The position numbers and the translations under genes are program-made. The notes below the pieces were generated by a model, which was not told the origin of the DNA, made no database searches, and worked only from the letters and a program-made list of their open reading frames with translations. This document shows positions 21,044-30,802 of a DNA stretch of 64,000 nucleotides, piece by piece; the first letter of the stretch is position 1, and each line of letters begins with the position of its first letter. This DNA is from Myxococcota bacterium (GTDB lineage: Bacteria > Myxococcota_A > UBA9160 > UBA6930): assembly GCA_028285625.1 (NCBI GenBank), contig JANQOX010000004.1, positions 1 through 64,000 on the forward strand. The letters run 5' to 3'.

Positions 21044-21667
21044 GTGTCGAGCGATCCCCCCGTCCAGAGTTCTCGCGTGCGCGCAGAGTCGCGCAGCGCC
21101 GACGCCGTTTCCGAAGGCGTCCCGGCCCACGTCGTTCTCGACGACGTCGCCATCGGGCGCGCGCTGATGCGCATCGCGCACGAAGTCGTCGAGCGCAACG
21201 ACGACCTGGCGAGCCTCTACCTGGTCGGCGTGCCGAACGGCGGCGTTCCGTTGGCGCGGCGACTGGCGGCGAACCTGGGCGAGGTCGCGGATCTCGATCC
21301 GCTCGTCGGCATCCTCGACACGACGCTGTATCGCGACGATCTGGTGGGGGAGGGCGCGCGACCGCTCCTGCGCAAGACCGAGATGCCGTCGGCGGTCGAT
21401 GACCGCGTGGTGATCCTCGTCGATGACGTCTGCAGTACCGGCCGCACGGTGCGCGCAGCCATGGACGCGCTCATGGACTTCGGCCGCCCGCGTGCGGTGC
21501 AGGTGGTGGCACTGGTCGACCGCGGGCACCGCGAGCTGCCGATCAAGATCGACTACGTGGGCAAGAACATCCCCACGCGCCACGGAGACCTGGTGAAGCT
21601 GCTGATGGAAGGCGCGTCCGGGGACGAGCGTCTGCGGGTCGTCGTCGAACAGGAGGGGAGCCGGTGA
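21044..21667 (+). CDS. pyrR: Pyrimidine operon regulator PyrR
   Basis: 207 residues of the phosphoribosyltransferase fold, a little longer than the usual 180 because of a polar N-terminal extension. The PRPP loop is VVILVDDVCSTGRTVRAAMD, preceded by GILDTTLYRDDL and followed by VVALVDRGHRELPIKIDYVG. PyrR senses UMP/UTP and binds the pyr leader; some members also have uracil phosphoribosyltransferase activity. Its own start is within the binding hairpin, implying autoregulation. The stop overlaps a GTG that opens a micro-ORF towards pyrB. Confidence 0.95.
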   Translation: MSSDPPVQSSRVRAESRSADAVSEGVPAHVVLDDVAIGRALMRIAHEVVERNDDLASLYLVGVPNGGVPLARRLAANLGEVADLDPLVGILDTTLYRDDLVGEGARPLLRKTEMPSAVDDRVVILVDDVCSTGRTVRAAMDALMDFGRPRAVQVVALVDRGHRELPIKIDYVGKNIPTRHGDLVKLLMEGASGDERLRVVVEQEGSR

Positions 21668-21699
21668 GCCATCGCCCGTCGCTGGAGCGCACGCCATGA
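21664..21699 (+). other. Bridging micro-ORF between pyrR and pyrB
   Basis: GTG at 21664 overlaps the pyrR stop (GTGA). The frame reads (M)SHRPSLERTP and stops at TGA 21697-21699, overlapping the pyrB ATG (ATGA, 21696-21699). A CTGGAG inside it can serve pyrB. The double overlap would carry ribosomes from pyrR into pyrB, so repression at the PyrR site would be felt by pyrB. Confidence 0.5.
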
Positions 21700-22625
21700 A
21701 CGGCATCGATCTGCTCGGAATGGAAGATCTCTCCCGCGCCGACATCGAGACCTTTCTCGAGACGGCGACCCACATGCAGGAGATCGGCCGGCGGGACGTG
21801 AAGAAGGTGCCGACCCTGCGCGGCCGCACCATCGTGAACCTGTTCTTCGAATCCTCGACCCGGACGCGGACGAGCTTCGAGATCGCGGGCAAGCGCCTCT
21901 CGGCCGACGTCGTCAACTTCACGCCCTCCGCGTCGAGCCTGTCCAAGTCGGAGAGCATTCTCGACACGGCCAAGACCCTCGACGCCATGGATCCCGATGC
22001 GGTCGTGATCCGGCACGGGGTGGCCGGGGTGCCCAAGCGCATCGCCGACGAGCTCTCGGCGCCGGTGATCAATGCCGGGGACGGGGCGCACGAGCACCCC
22101 ACTCAGGCGCTGCTCGACCTGCTCACGGTCTACGAGGAGAAGGAGCGGATCGACGGGCTGACGGTGACGATCATCGGCGACATCGCACACTCGCGCGTGG
22201 CGAGGAGCAACATCCAGGGCTTTCTCAAGATGGGTGCCGAGGTGCGCGTGGCGGGCCCGCCGACGATGATCCCGGCGCAGGTCGAGACCCTGGGCGTGAA
22301 GGCCTTCGGTTCGCTGCGTGAAGCGATCGACGGGGCCGATGTCGTGATGGCCCTTCGCATCCAGCGCGAGCGGCTCTCGGGGGCCTTCGTCCCGAGCATT
22401 CGCGAGTACGCGGCCACGTTCGGCCTCGATCGGGCCAAGCTGCGTTTCGCCAAGGACGACGCGATCGTGATGCACCCGGGCCCGGTGAACCGGGGCGTGG
22501 AGCTGGCCCACGACCTCGCCGATCGCCGGCCAAGCGTGGTGCTCGACCAGGTGCGCAACGGCGTCGCGCTGCGCATGGCCGTCCTCTACCTGCTGGCCGG
22601 GCGCCATCGCGAGCGGGCGCTCTGA
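21696..22625 (+). CDS. pyrB: Aspartate carbamoyltransferase, catalytic subunit
   Basis: 309 residues; joins carbamoyl phosphate and aspartate in pyrimidine synthesis. The carbamoyl-phosphate site NLFFESSTRTRTSFEIAGKR is present. The SLSKSESILDTAKTL segment, HPTQALLDLLT and VMHPGPVNRGVEL are also standard. No pyrI is seen, so regulation is probably at expression. The stop overlaps an ATG (TGATG) opening a micro-ORF before pyrC. Confidence 0.97.
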   Translation: MNGIDLLGMEDLSRADIETFLETATHMQEIGRRDVKKVPTLRGRTIVNLFFESSTRTRTSFEIAGKRLSADVVNFTPSASSLSKSESILDTAKTLDAMDPDAVVIRHGVAGVPKRIADELSAPVINAGDGAHEHPTQALLDLLTVYEEKERIDGLTVTIIGDIAHSRVARSNIQGFLKMGAEVRVAGPPTMIPAQVETLGVKAFGSLREAIDGADVVMALRIQRERLSGAFVPSIREYAATFGLDRAKLRFAKDDAIVMHPGPVNRGVELAHDLADRRPSVVLDQVRNGVALRMAVLYLLAGRHRERAL

Positions 22626-22657
22626 TGCGCCGCCACGACCTCGGAGGGGTGAGCTAG
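22625..22657 (+). other. Bridging micro-ORF between pyrB and pyrC
   Basis: ATG at 22625 shares its A with the pyrB stop. The frame MRRHDLGGVS ends at TAG 22655-22657, whose G is the first base of the pyrC GTG (TAGTG). GGAGGGG inside it is the obvious pyrC ribosome-binding site. Both overlaps are of the one-base type. Confidence 0.5.
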
Positions 22658-23949
22658 TGCGGGTTCGCATCCAGGGCGGGCGGGTCATCGATCCGGGCAG
22701 CGGCCGCGACGAGGTCGCGGACGTGCTGCTCGAAGACGGGCGTGTGGTCGCCGTGGGCCGCGGGCTCGAGAGCAGCGAGGCCGAGGTGATCGACGCCAGC
22801 GGCAGCTGGGTCACGCCCGGGTTCATCGACCTGCACACGCACCTTCGCGAGCCCGGGCTCGAGTACAAGGAGGACATCGCCTCCGGGGGCCGCGCCGCCG
22901 TGGCGGGCGGTTTCACCACGATCGCCTGCATGGCCAACACCGATCCGGTGAACGACGACCCGTCGGTCACCGACTACATCCTGGACCAGGCCAAGCAGGA
23001 TGCGCCCGGCAAGGTGCTGCCGATCGCCGCGGCGACCAAGGGCCTCGAGGGCAAGGTCATGACCGAGATGTCGGCCCTGGTCGACGCCGGTGCCGTGGCC
23101 TTCAGCGACGACGGTCGAACCATCATGGACAGCGGGATCCAGCGGCGGGTGCTCGAGTACTCGCGCCTGGTGGGCAAGCCCGTGATCGTGCACGCCGAGG
23201 ACCGCACGCTCTGTGGGGATGGGGTCGTGAACGAGGGCCCGGTCTCTACGCGGCTCGGACTGCCCGGAAACCCCGCGGTGGCCGAGACGGTGCTGGTGGC
23301 CCGCGACATCCAGCTGGCGGAGCTGGCCGGCGCCCACGTGCACATCGCCCACGTCTCCACCGCGGGCGCGGTCGACCTGATTCGCGACGCCCGCGCACGC
23401 GGCGTCCACGTGACGGCCGAGGTGACGCCCCACCACCTCACGCTCACCGACGAGGCCACGCTCGGCTTCGACACCAACACCAAGATGGCCCCGCCGCTTC
23501 GCAGCGCACGCGACCTGCAGGCGTGTCTGGAAGGGCTGGCGGACGGCACGATCGATGCGATCGCCACGGACCACGCTCCCCACGCGGTGCACGAGAAGGA
23601 GGTCGAGTTCACCGAGGCGCCTCCGGGCATCCTCGGCCTGGAGACCGGTTTCGCCGTGGTGCTCGAGCTGGTGCGGTCCGGGGGCCTCACGCCGAGCCAG
23701 CTGGTGGCGGCGCTCACCTCGGGCCCGGCCGCCGTGCTCGGCCTGCCCGTGGGCCGCCTCGAACCCGGCGCCCCCGGCGATGTGCTGGTGATCGATCCCG
23801 AGCGCCGCTGGACCTACGACCCGTCCAAGGGCTTCTCCAAGAGCCGCAATTCGCCCTGGGCGGGGCAGGAGCTGGTGGGCCGGGTGGAAACGTCCTTCGT
23901 GGATGCACGGCTCGTGTACCACGCCGACCGCGGGGTCCTGATGCCATGA
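22657..23949 (+). CDS. pyrC: Dihydroorotase
   Basis: 430 residues of a class I dihydroorotase, the zinc enzyme that closes carbamoyl-aspartate. [20 protein letters not shown] holds two metal-binding His. The VHAEDRTL and [16 protein letters not shown] segments give further ligands. The catalytic Asp is in [18 protein letters not shown]. The start is GTG with GGAGG ahead. It ends in an ATGA overlap that opens a micro-ORF towards carA. Confidence 0.95.
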   Translation: MRVRIQGGRVIDPGSGRDEVADVLLEDGRVVAVGRGLESSEAEVIDASGSWVTPGFIDLHTHLREPGLEYKEDIASGGRAAVAGGFTTIACMANTDPVNDDPSVTDYILDQAKQDAPGKVLPIAAATKGLEGKVMTEMSALVDAGAVAFSDDGRTIMDSGIQRRVLEYSRLVGKPVIVHAEDRTLCGDGVVNEGPVSTRLGLPGNPAVAETVLVARDIQLAELAGAHVHIAHVSTAGAVDLIRDARARGVHVTAEVTPHHLTLTDEATLGFDTNTKMAPPLRSARDLQACLEGLADGTIDAIATDHAPHAVHEKEVEFTEAPPGILGLETGFAVVLELVRSGGLTPSQLVAALTSGPAAVLGLPVGRLEPGAPGDVLVIDPERRWTYDPSKGFSKSRNSPWAGQELVGRVETSFVDARLVYHADRGVLMP

Positions 23950-23987
23950 CCCCTCACAGCCTGGACCAGGGGACCTTCGCGACATGA
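23946..23987 (+). other. Bridging micro-ORF between pyrC and carA
   Basis: The ATG at 23946 overlaps the pyrC stop (ATGA). The frame [13 protein letters not shown] stops at TGA 23985-23987, overlapping the carA ATG (ATGA, 23984-23987). ATGACCCCT at its start resembles ATGACCTCT at the carA start, so it may be an old junction duplication of 38 bases. CAGGGGA is a possible ribosome-binding site. Confidence 0.5.
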
Positions 23988-25228
23988 CCTCTTCCACCGC
24001 ATCGAAAGGGCCCTTCGCGGCCCGCCGAGAGGCACGCCTCGTGCTCGCCGACGGCACCGTCTACCGCGGCAGTGCTCACGGGGCGACCTGCGTCGCGACG
24101 GGCGAGGTCTGCTTCAACACGAGCATGACCGGCTACCAGGAGATCGTGACCGATCCGTCGTACGCGGGTCAGCTCGTGGTGATGACGTACACCCAGATGG
24201 GAAACGTCGGGGCGAATCCAGCGGACGACGAGGCGGCGGGGGCGCACCTGCGCGGGTTCATCGTGAAGGAACTCTTCGACGCGCCGAGCAACTGGCGCTC
24301 GAACGAGTCCCTCCCGGCCTTCCTTGCGCGCCAGGGCGTGCCCGCGATCTCGGGGATCGACACGCGCGCACTGGTCCGGCGCATTCGCGACGGGGGCTTC
24401 CAGCAGGGCGTGCTGTCCACCGACCCGGACTGGCAGGACGAGGACGCCCTGCGCGAGCGCGCCGCGGCGGCGCCGGCGCTCGATGGGCGCGATCTGGTCT
24501 CGACGGTGACCTGCGACGCGCCCTACGCCTGGAACGAGCCCGAGTGGGAAGGTGTGCCGGGACAGCTTCCGCGACCGCAGCGGCCCGACCCGCAGCTGCG
24601 ACTGGTGGCCTACGACTTCGGCGTCAAGCGCAACATCCTGCGACTGCTGGTGGACCAGGGCTTCGACGTCACCGTGGTGCCGGCCACCACGTCGGCCGAG
24701 GCGGTCCGCGCCCTCGAGCCGGACGCCGTCTTCCTGTCCAACGGCCCGGGCGACCCGGAAGCCGTGGCCGGCGTGCGCGAGCACGTGGGCGCGCTGTCGC
24801 GCGAGTACCCGATGTTCGGCATCTGCCTCGGCCACCAGATCCTCGGCCTGTCGCTCGGCGGACGCACCCGCAAGCTCAAGTTCGGCCACCACGGCGGCAA
24901 CCAGCCGGGCATGGACATGGCCTCGGGCAAGGTGGCGATCTGCGCCGAGAACCACGGCTATGCGGTGGAGGCTGACTCGCTACGCGAGGCCGGCGAGCCG
25001 GTGGCGATCACCCATGTGAATCTCAACGACGACACGGTCGAAGGGATCGCCCACGAGGAGCGGCCCCTGTTCTCGGTGCAGTATCACCCCGAAGCGTCTC
25101 CGGGGCCCCACGACGCACGCTACTTCTTCGGCCGCTTCCGCGAGATGGCGCTTCGCCACAAGGCGGGCGAGCGGGTCAGCGGCGCGGCGATCGCGGGGGC
25201 TTCGGCCACCACCGACGGAGGCGCCTAG
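23984..25228 (+). CDS. carA: Carbamoyl-phosphate synthase small subunit
   Basis: 414 residues; the glutaminase that feeds ammonia to CarB. The N-terminal CarA-specific domain shows [20 protein letters not shown]. The class I amidotransferase domain has the nucleophile Cys in [17 protein letters not shown], and the His/Glu pair is in [13 protein letters not shown]. The first residues ([17 protein letters not shown]) look like a lineage-specific lead-in. carB begins one base after the stop. Confidence 0.96.
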   Translation: MTSSTASKGPFAARREARLVLADGTVYRGSAHGATCVATGEVCFNTSMTGYQEIVTDPSYAGQLVVMTYTQMGNVGANPADDEAAGAHLRGFIVKELFDAPSNWRSNESLPAFLARQGVPAISGIDTRALVRRIRDGGFQQGVLSTDPDWQDEDALRERAAAAPALDGRDLVSTVTCDAPYAWNEPEWEGVPGQLPRPQRPDPQLRLVAYDFGVKRNILRLLVDQGFDVTVVPATTSAEAVRALEPDAVFLSNGPGDPEAVAGVREHVGALSREYPMFGICLGHQILGLSLGGRTRKLKFGHHGGNQPGMDMASGKVAICAENHGYAVEADSLREAGEPVAITHVNLNDDTVEGIAHEERPLFSVQYHPEASPGPHDARYFFGRFREMALRHKAGERVSGAAIAGASATTDGGA

Positions 25229-25229
25229 C

Positions 25230-28200
25230 GTGCCCAAGCGAAGCGACCTCGAGACGATCCTGGTGATCGGTGCCGGCCCGATCGTGATCGGTCAGGCCTG
25301 CGAGTTCGACTACTCCGGCAGTCAAGCCTGCAAGGCGCTGCGGGAGGAGGGTTTCCGCGTCGTCCTGCTGAACTCGAACCCGGCCACGATCATGACCGAT
25401 CCCGAGATGGCGGATCGCACCTACGTCGAGCCCATGACGGTCGATGCCGTGGAGAAGATCATCGCCGCCGAGCGGCCCGACGCGCTGCTTCCCACGATCG
25501 GCGGGCAGACCGCGCTCAATCTCGCGATCGACCTGTCCGAGGCCGGTGTCCTCGCGAAGTACGACGTCGAGCTGATCGGAGCCGGACTCGAGTCGATCCT
25601 CAAAGCCGAAGATCGCGAGCTGTTTCGCGAGGCCATCGAGAAGATCGGACTGGCCGTTCCGGCGTCGGGTGTGGCGCGGTCGGTCGAAGACGCGCTGGCG
25701 ATCGTCGAGCGGACGGGTCTGCCGGCGATCATCCGCCCGAGCTTCACGATGGGGGGGGCCGGCGGCAGCGTGGCCTACACCCGGGAAGAGTTCGAACCCC
25801 TCGTGGCCTGGGCGTTGCAGCAATCGCCGAAGCAGCAGTGCCTGATCGAGCAGAGCGTGCTCGGGTGGAAGGAGTACGAGCTCGAGGTGATGCGCGACGC
25901 CGCAGACAACGTCGTGATCATCTGTTCCATCGAGAACTTCGACGCGATGGGCGTGCATACCGGCGACTCCATCACCGTGGCGCCGGCCCAGACGCTCACC
26001 GATCGCGAGTACCAGGAGATGCGAAACGCCGCCGTGGCCATCATCCGCGAGATCGGGGTGGACACGGGGGGCTCGAACATCCAGTTCGGGGTGCGGCCCG
26101 ACGACGGCGCGATCATCGTGATCGAGATGAATCCCCGGGTCTCGCGGTCCTCCGCCCTGGCGTCGAAGGCGACGGGCTTTCCGATCGCGAAGATCGCCGC
26201 CAAGCTGGCGGTCGGGTTCACCCTCGACGAGATCCGCAACGACATCACCCGGGAGACGCCGGCGAGCTTCGAGCCCACCATCGACTACGTGGTGACGAAG
26301 ATCCCGCGCTTCACGTTCGAGAAGTTCCCCCAGGCCGACGACCTGCTCACCACGCAGATGAAGTCGGTGGGGGAGGCCATGGCCATCGGCCGTACCTTCA
26401 AGGAGAGCTTCCAGAAGGCGCTGCGCTCCCTCGAGATCGGTCACGCGGGATTCGAGCCCCCGGAACTGCCCGCCGGCGAGGAGGGCGAAGAGGCGCTGTG
26501 GCGGCTGGTCGAAGAGCCGCGACCCTCGCGGCCCTGGGCCCTGGCGGAGGCCTTCCGCCGCGGCCATGGCGTGGACGAGCTGTACCGCCGCTCGGCGATC
26601 GATCCCTGGTTCCTGCGCAACCTCCAGGAGATCGTCGAGATGGAGGCCGCACTCGCGTCGGCCGACGAGGCCGAGCGGCGCGCGTGGCTGCGGCCGGCCA
26701 AGCAGGCGGGCTTCTCCGACCGGCGACTGGCCGACCTGTTCGGGACGAGCGAGGGCGAGGTGCGCGCGCTCCGCCACGAGCTCGGGGTGCGCCCCGTCTA
26801 CAAGCGCGTCGACACCTGCGGGGCCGAGTTCGAGGCCCACACGCCCTACCTCTACTCCACGTACGAGGACGAGTGCGAGGCCGAGCCCACCGATCGGCGC
26901 AAGATCATGATTCTGGGCGGGGGCCCGAATCGCATCGGGCAGGGGATCGAGTTCGACTACTGCTGCTGCCACGCGGTGTTCGCGCTGCGCGATGCGGGCT
27001 TCGAGACCATCATGGTCAACTGCAACCCCGAGACCGTCTCCACCGACTACGACACGAGCGACCGGCTCTACTTCGAGCCGCTCACCTTCGAGGACGTGCT
27101 CGAGATCGTCGACCGCGAGAAGCCCGAAGGCGTGATCGTACAGTTCGGCGGGCAGACGCCGCTGCGCCTGGCGGTGGCCCTCGAGGCCGCCGGCGTGCCG
27201 ATCCTGGGCACGCCACCCGATGCCATCGACCGCGCCGAGGACCGCGAGCGATTCGACCTCGTGCTCGAGAAGCTCGGTATCGACCGGCCGCCCTCGGGCA
27301 TCGCGCGAAGCCCCGAAGAGGCCGCCGCGGTGGCCGAGCGTGTGGGCTACCCCGTGCTGGTCCGGCCTTCCTACGTGCTCGGCGGCCGCGCCATGGAGAT
27401 CGTGGCCGACGAGGAGAGCCTGGCCCACTACATGCGCTTCGCGGTGAAGGCCTCGCCGGAGCACCCGGTGCTCGTGGACCGCTTCCTGGCCGACGCCACC
27501 GAGGTGGACGTGGACGCCATCAGCGACGGCAAGCGCGTGGTGATCGGTGGCGTGATGGAGCACATCGAAGAGGCCGGGGTCCACTCGGGCGACAGCGCCT
27601 GTTCGATTCCGCCCTACTCGCTGTCGCGAGGGGTGATCGACGAGATCCTCGACGCCACCCGCAAGCTGGCGCTCGAGCTCGGGGTGCGCGGCCTGATGAA
27701 CGTCCAGTACGCCGTGAAGGGCGACTCGGTCTACGTGCTCGAGGTGAATCCCCGCGCATCGCGGACGGTGCCCTTCGTGTCCAAGGCGATCGGCCGGCCC
27801 CTCGCCAAGCTGGCCGCGCGCGTGATGGCGGGCGCCGACCTGGCGGAGCTGGGCTTCACCGAAGAGATCTGGCCGCGGCACTTCTCGGTGAAGGAGGCCG
27901 TGTTCCCCTTCGTGAAGTTCCCGGGCGTCGACACCGTGCTCGGTCCCGAGATGAAGAGCACGGGCGAGGTGATGGGGATCGACTCGGACTTCGGGCGCGC
28001 CTACGCGAAGGCGCAGATCGAGGCGGGCAATGCCCTTCCGGAGCGCGGGCGGGTGCTGGTGTCGCTGCGGCCGAGCGATCGCCCGCGGGCGCTCGAGGCG
28101 CTGCGGCAGCTCGCCGAGGCGGGCTTCGAGATGCTCGCCACCGAGGGGACCGCGGGCGATCTCGCAGACATCGGGATCACGGCGAGCGTGGTGGCCAAGG

Positions 28201-28442
28201 TCGGCCAGGATGGCGTCGATACCGTGAGCCGCATCGAGTCGGGTGACGTCGATCTGGTCTTCAACACCGTGCAGCCCGATCCCCAGGCCCTGGCGGATTC
28301 GGCGTCGATGCGGCGCGCTGCGCTCACGCGCGGCATCCCCTACTTCACGACCCTCGCCGGGCTGCGCGCCGCAGCGGGCGCGGTGCGCGCCATGCGCGTG
28401 CAGTCGATCGGCGTGCGCTCGCTGCAAGAGGTGCACGGCTAG
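25230..28442 (+). CDS. carB: Carbamoyl-phosphate synthase large subunit
   Basis: 1,070 residues in the normal two-half layout. The first ATP-grasp half starts [20 protein letters not shown] and includes [17 protein letters not shown]. The second half begins near [20 protein letters not shown], with [18 protein letters not shown]. The C-terminal MGS-like allosteric domain ([20 protein letters not shown] onward) is present and would bind UMP or IMP. The start is GTG at 25230. It supplies both pyrimidine and arginine pathways. Confidence 0.97.
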   Translation: MPKRSDLETILVIGAGPIVIGQACEFDYSGSQACKALREEGFRVVLLNSNPATIMTDPEMADRTYVEPMTVDAVEKIIAAERPDALLPTIGGQTALNLAIDLSEAGVLAKYDVELIGAGLESILKAEDRELFREAIEKIGLAVPASGVARSVEDALAIVERTGLPAIIRPSFTMGGAGGSVAYTREEFEPLVAWALQQSPKQQCLIEQSVLGWKEYELEVMRDAADNVVIICSIENFDAMGVHTGDSITVAPAQTLTDREYQEMRNAAVAIIREIGVDTGGSNIQFGVRPDDGAIIVIEMNPRVSRSSALASKATGFPIAKIAAKLAVGFTLDEIRNDITRETPASFEPTIDYVVTKIPRFTFEKFPQADDLLTTQMKSVGEAMAIGRTFKESFQKALRSLEIGHAGFEPPELPAGEEGEEALWRLVEEPRPSRPWALAEAFRRGHGVDELYRRSAIDPWFLRNLQEIVEMEAALASADEAERRAWLRPAKQAGFSDRRLADLFGTSEGEVRALRHELGVRPVYKRVDTCGAEFEAHTPYLYSTYEDECEAEPTDRRKIMILGGGPNRIGQGIEFDYCCCHAVFALRDAGFETIMVNCNPETVSTDYDTSDRLYFEPLTFEDVLEIVDREKPEGVIVQFGGQTPLRLAVALEAAGVPILGTPPDAIDRAEDRERFDLVLEKLGIDRPPSGIARSPEEAAAVAERVGYPVLVRPSYVLGGRAMEIVADEESLAHYMRFAVKASPEHPVLVDRFLADATEVDVDAISDGKRVVIGGVMEHIEEAGVHSGDSACSIPPYSLSRGVIDEILDATRKLALELGVRGLMNVQYAVKGDSVYVLEVNPRASRTVPFVSKAIGRPLAKLAARVMAGADLAELGFTEEIWPRHFSVKEAVFPFVKFPGVDTVLGPEMKSTGEVMGIDSDFGRAYAKAQIEAGNALPERGRVLVSLRPSDRPRALEALRQLAEAGFEMLATEGTAGDLADIGITASVVAKVGQDGVDTVSRIESGDVDLVFNTVQPDPQALADSASMRRAALTRGIPYFTTLAGLRAAAGAVRAMRVQSIGVRSLQEVHG

Positions 28443-28540
28443 AGGAGGGCGCCACCACGAGTCCCTTCGCCCGCGCACTGGCTGCGATCGCGGAGCCGCT
28501 CGAAAGCGCATCGGCGGCCGGGGGTGACGCCGCGGCCCAG

Positions 28541-30802
28541 GTGGCGCTCGCCCGGCGCGCGCTCGAGGCCGCCCGCGAGCTGCGCCTGCCCAAGGACGTG
28601 CACGCAACCCTGGCGCGAGTGGCCAAGCTCGTGTCGGGTGATGCGCCGCGACCCGACGACGCACTGGCACTGCTGGCGCCCCTGCGTCGGCCGGACTTTG
28701 CCGACGGGGTGCTCGCCCGGGGCGCGGGCGAGATCCCAGGGGTCGGGCCCAAGCGCGCCACGCAGCTTGCCCGGAGGGGCCTCGCGACCGTGGGCGATCT
28801 GGTCTTCCACCTGCCGAGCCGATACGACGACCGGCGCGAGCGCACGGCCATCGGCGCGCTCGAGGTCGGACGCCGCGCCACCTTCTCGGGCGAGGTGATG
28901 CACGCCGACTTCGGGCCGCCGCGCGGCCGCAGCGGGCGCGTGTTCCAGGCGGTGGTCGGCGACGGTACCGGTACCGTGCAGCTCAAGTGGTTTCGCGCGG
29001 GGGACGCGCTCCAGCAGAGCATCTGCAAGGGGGCGCGGCTGCTCGCGACCGGGGACGTGCGTCGCTACCGCTTCGCGAAGGAGGTGATCCACCCGGAGGT
29101 GGACGTGCTGGGGCCGGAGGAAGACCTCGAGGCGCGCGCGGTGGGGGTGGTGCCCGACTACCCGACGCCCGAGGGCATTCCGCCGCGGACCTTCCGGCGC
29201 TGGGTCACCGCTGCGGTGGAGACCCACGCCGACCTGGTGCCCGAGCACCTGCCCGAGGACGTCGCCGCCCGACGCGACCTGCCGCCGCTCGCCGACGCGT
29301 TGCGGCGCATCCACCTGCCCGAACCCGACGCCGATCCCCAGACGCTTCGGGATCGCGACGGCCCGCTCTACGAGCGGCTGGTCCTCGAGGAGCTCTATCT
29401 GCTCGAGGTCGGGCTGCTTCGGCGCCAGACCCGGCGGGCCGAGGCGCAGGCTCCCGCCATCGACCCGACCCGCGAGGTGATCGGCCGCGCGGCGCGCAGC
29501 CTGCCGTTCGAGCTGACCGAGGCGCAGCGTCGCAGCGGTCGCGAGATCCTCCGCGACATGGCGCGACCCCAACCCATGTCGCGACTGCTCCAGGGGGACG
29601 TGGGCAGCGGAAAGACGGCCGTCGCATGGCTGGCCGCGGTGGCGGCCGCGGCCAGCGGTCTCCAGACCGCCCTGATGGCCCCGACCGAGTTGCTGGCCGA
29701 GCAGCACCATCGAAGCCTGGCGCGCCTGGATGCGGCCGGCACGCTTCGCACCGCGCTGCTCACTTCGTCGCGGACGAAGAGCGAGGCGAAGGCCACCCGC
29801 GATGCGCTCGCGGCGGGCGAGGTCGACCTCGTGGTCGGGACCCATGCCCTCGTGCAGGACGAAGTGCGCTTCGCCGCGCTGGGCCTCGCCATCGTGGACG
29901 AGCAGCACCGCTTCGGCGTTCGCGACCGGGCCACGCTGGCGGCCAAGGGCCGGCCTGGCGAAGAGCCCCACGTGTTGGTGATGACGGCCACGCCGATCCC
30001 GCGGAGCCTCGCGCTCACCCTCTACGGCGATCTCGAGTTGTCGGTGATCGACGAGCTGCCGCCGGGGCGAGAGCCCGTACGCACGATCCTGCTTCGAAGC
30101 GGGGAGGGCGCCCGCGCCACCGAGCTCGTGCGCGAGGCGCTCGATCGCGGCGAGCAGGTGTACGTGGTGTACCCGCTGGTCGAGGAGTCCGAGAAGGTCG
30201 ACCTGCGCGACGCCACCGAGTCGGCGGCCCGCATCCAGCGGGCCTTTGCCGACGTACGCGTGGAGCTGGTGCATGGCCGCCAGTCGGCGGCGGAACGCGG
30301 CGCCGCCATGGCGCGCTTCGAGGAGGGCGAGACGCGCATCCTGGTCGCCACCACCGTGATCGAGGTCGGCGTCGACGTCGCCAACGCGACACTGATGATC
30401 GTCGAGCATGCTGAACGCTTCGGGCTGGCCCAGCTTCACCAGTTGCGCGGCCGCGTGGGTCGCGGCGAGCGGCGCGGCACCTGTGTGCTGGTGGCGCGCG
30501 CCGGCGGCGAGGACAGCGAGGCGCGTCTGCGCGCCATGCTCGAGACCACCGACGGCTTTCGCATCGCCGATGCCGACCTGCGCATCCGCGGGCCGGGAGA
30601 ATTTCTCGGCACGCGTCAGAGCGGCCGGCTGCCGGACCTGTGGATCGCCGACCTGGTGCGCGACGCGCGTCTGGTGGCCGTGGCCAGGGAGGCCGCACGC
30701 GTCACCCTGACCGCGGACCCGACCCTTGCCCGGGAGCCGGCCCTGGCCCGTGCCGTGCGCAGCCGCTTCGGCGACCGCCTGTCGCTCGCCGGGGTCGGCT
30801 AG
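28541..30802 (+). CDS. recG: ATP-dependent DNA helicase RecG
   Basis: 753 residues from the GTG at 28541. The wedge domain (EVGRRATFSGEVMHADFG) remodels stalled forks. The helicase core shows LLQGDVGSGKTAVAWL (Walker A), the DEQHRFGVRDR box, MTATPIPRSLALTLYGDLEL and LHQLRGRVGRGERRGTCVLV. The coding frame continues upstream without a stop to an ACG at 28457, adding TSPFARALAAIAEPLE and more. A perfect AGGAGG lies eight bases before that ACG. I suspect the true start is the ACG, but give the first standard codon. It probably shares the carB transcript. Confidence 0.9.
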   Translation: MALARRALEAARELRLPKDVHATLARVAKLVSGDAPRPDDALALLAPLRRPDFADGVLARGAGEIPGVGPKRATQLARRGLATVGDLVFHLPSRYDDRRERTAIGALEVGRRATFSGEVMHADFGPPRGRSGRVFQAVVGDGTGTVQLKWFRAGDALQQSICKGARLLATGDVRRYRFAKEVIHPEVDVLGPEEDLEARAVGVVPDYPTPEGIPPRTFRRWVTAAVETHADLVPEHLPEDVAARRDLPPLADALRRIHLPEPDADPQTLRDRDGPLYERLVLEELYLLEVGLLRRQTRRAEAQAPAIDPTREVIGRAARSLPFELTEAQRRSGREILRDMARPQPMSRLLQGDVGSGKTAVAWLAAVAAAASGLQTALMAPTELLAEQHHRSLARLDAAGTLRTALLTSSRTKSEAKATRDALAAGEVDLVVGTHALVQDEVRFAALGLAIVDEQHRFGVRDRATLAAKGRPGEEPHVLVMTATPIPRSLALTLYGDLELSVIDELPPGREPVRTILLRSGEGARATELVREALDRGEQVYVVYPLVEESEKVDLRDATESAARIQRAFADVRVELVHGRQSAAERGAAMARFEEGETRILVATTVIEVGVDVANATLMIVEHAERFGLAQLHQLRGRVGRGERRGTCVLVARAGGEDSEARLRAMLETTDGFRIADADLRIRGPGEFLGTRQSGRLPDLWIADLVRDARLVAVAREAARVTLTADPTLAREPALARAVRSRFGDRLSLAGVG

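Noticed and set aside
25176..28670. Very long open frame on the minus strand opposite carB (about 1,160 codons)
   Set aside because: The plus strand encodes an unmistakable CarB. The antisense frame is open because of GC-rich third positions and its translation is low-complexity Arg/His/Leu-rich sequence.
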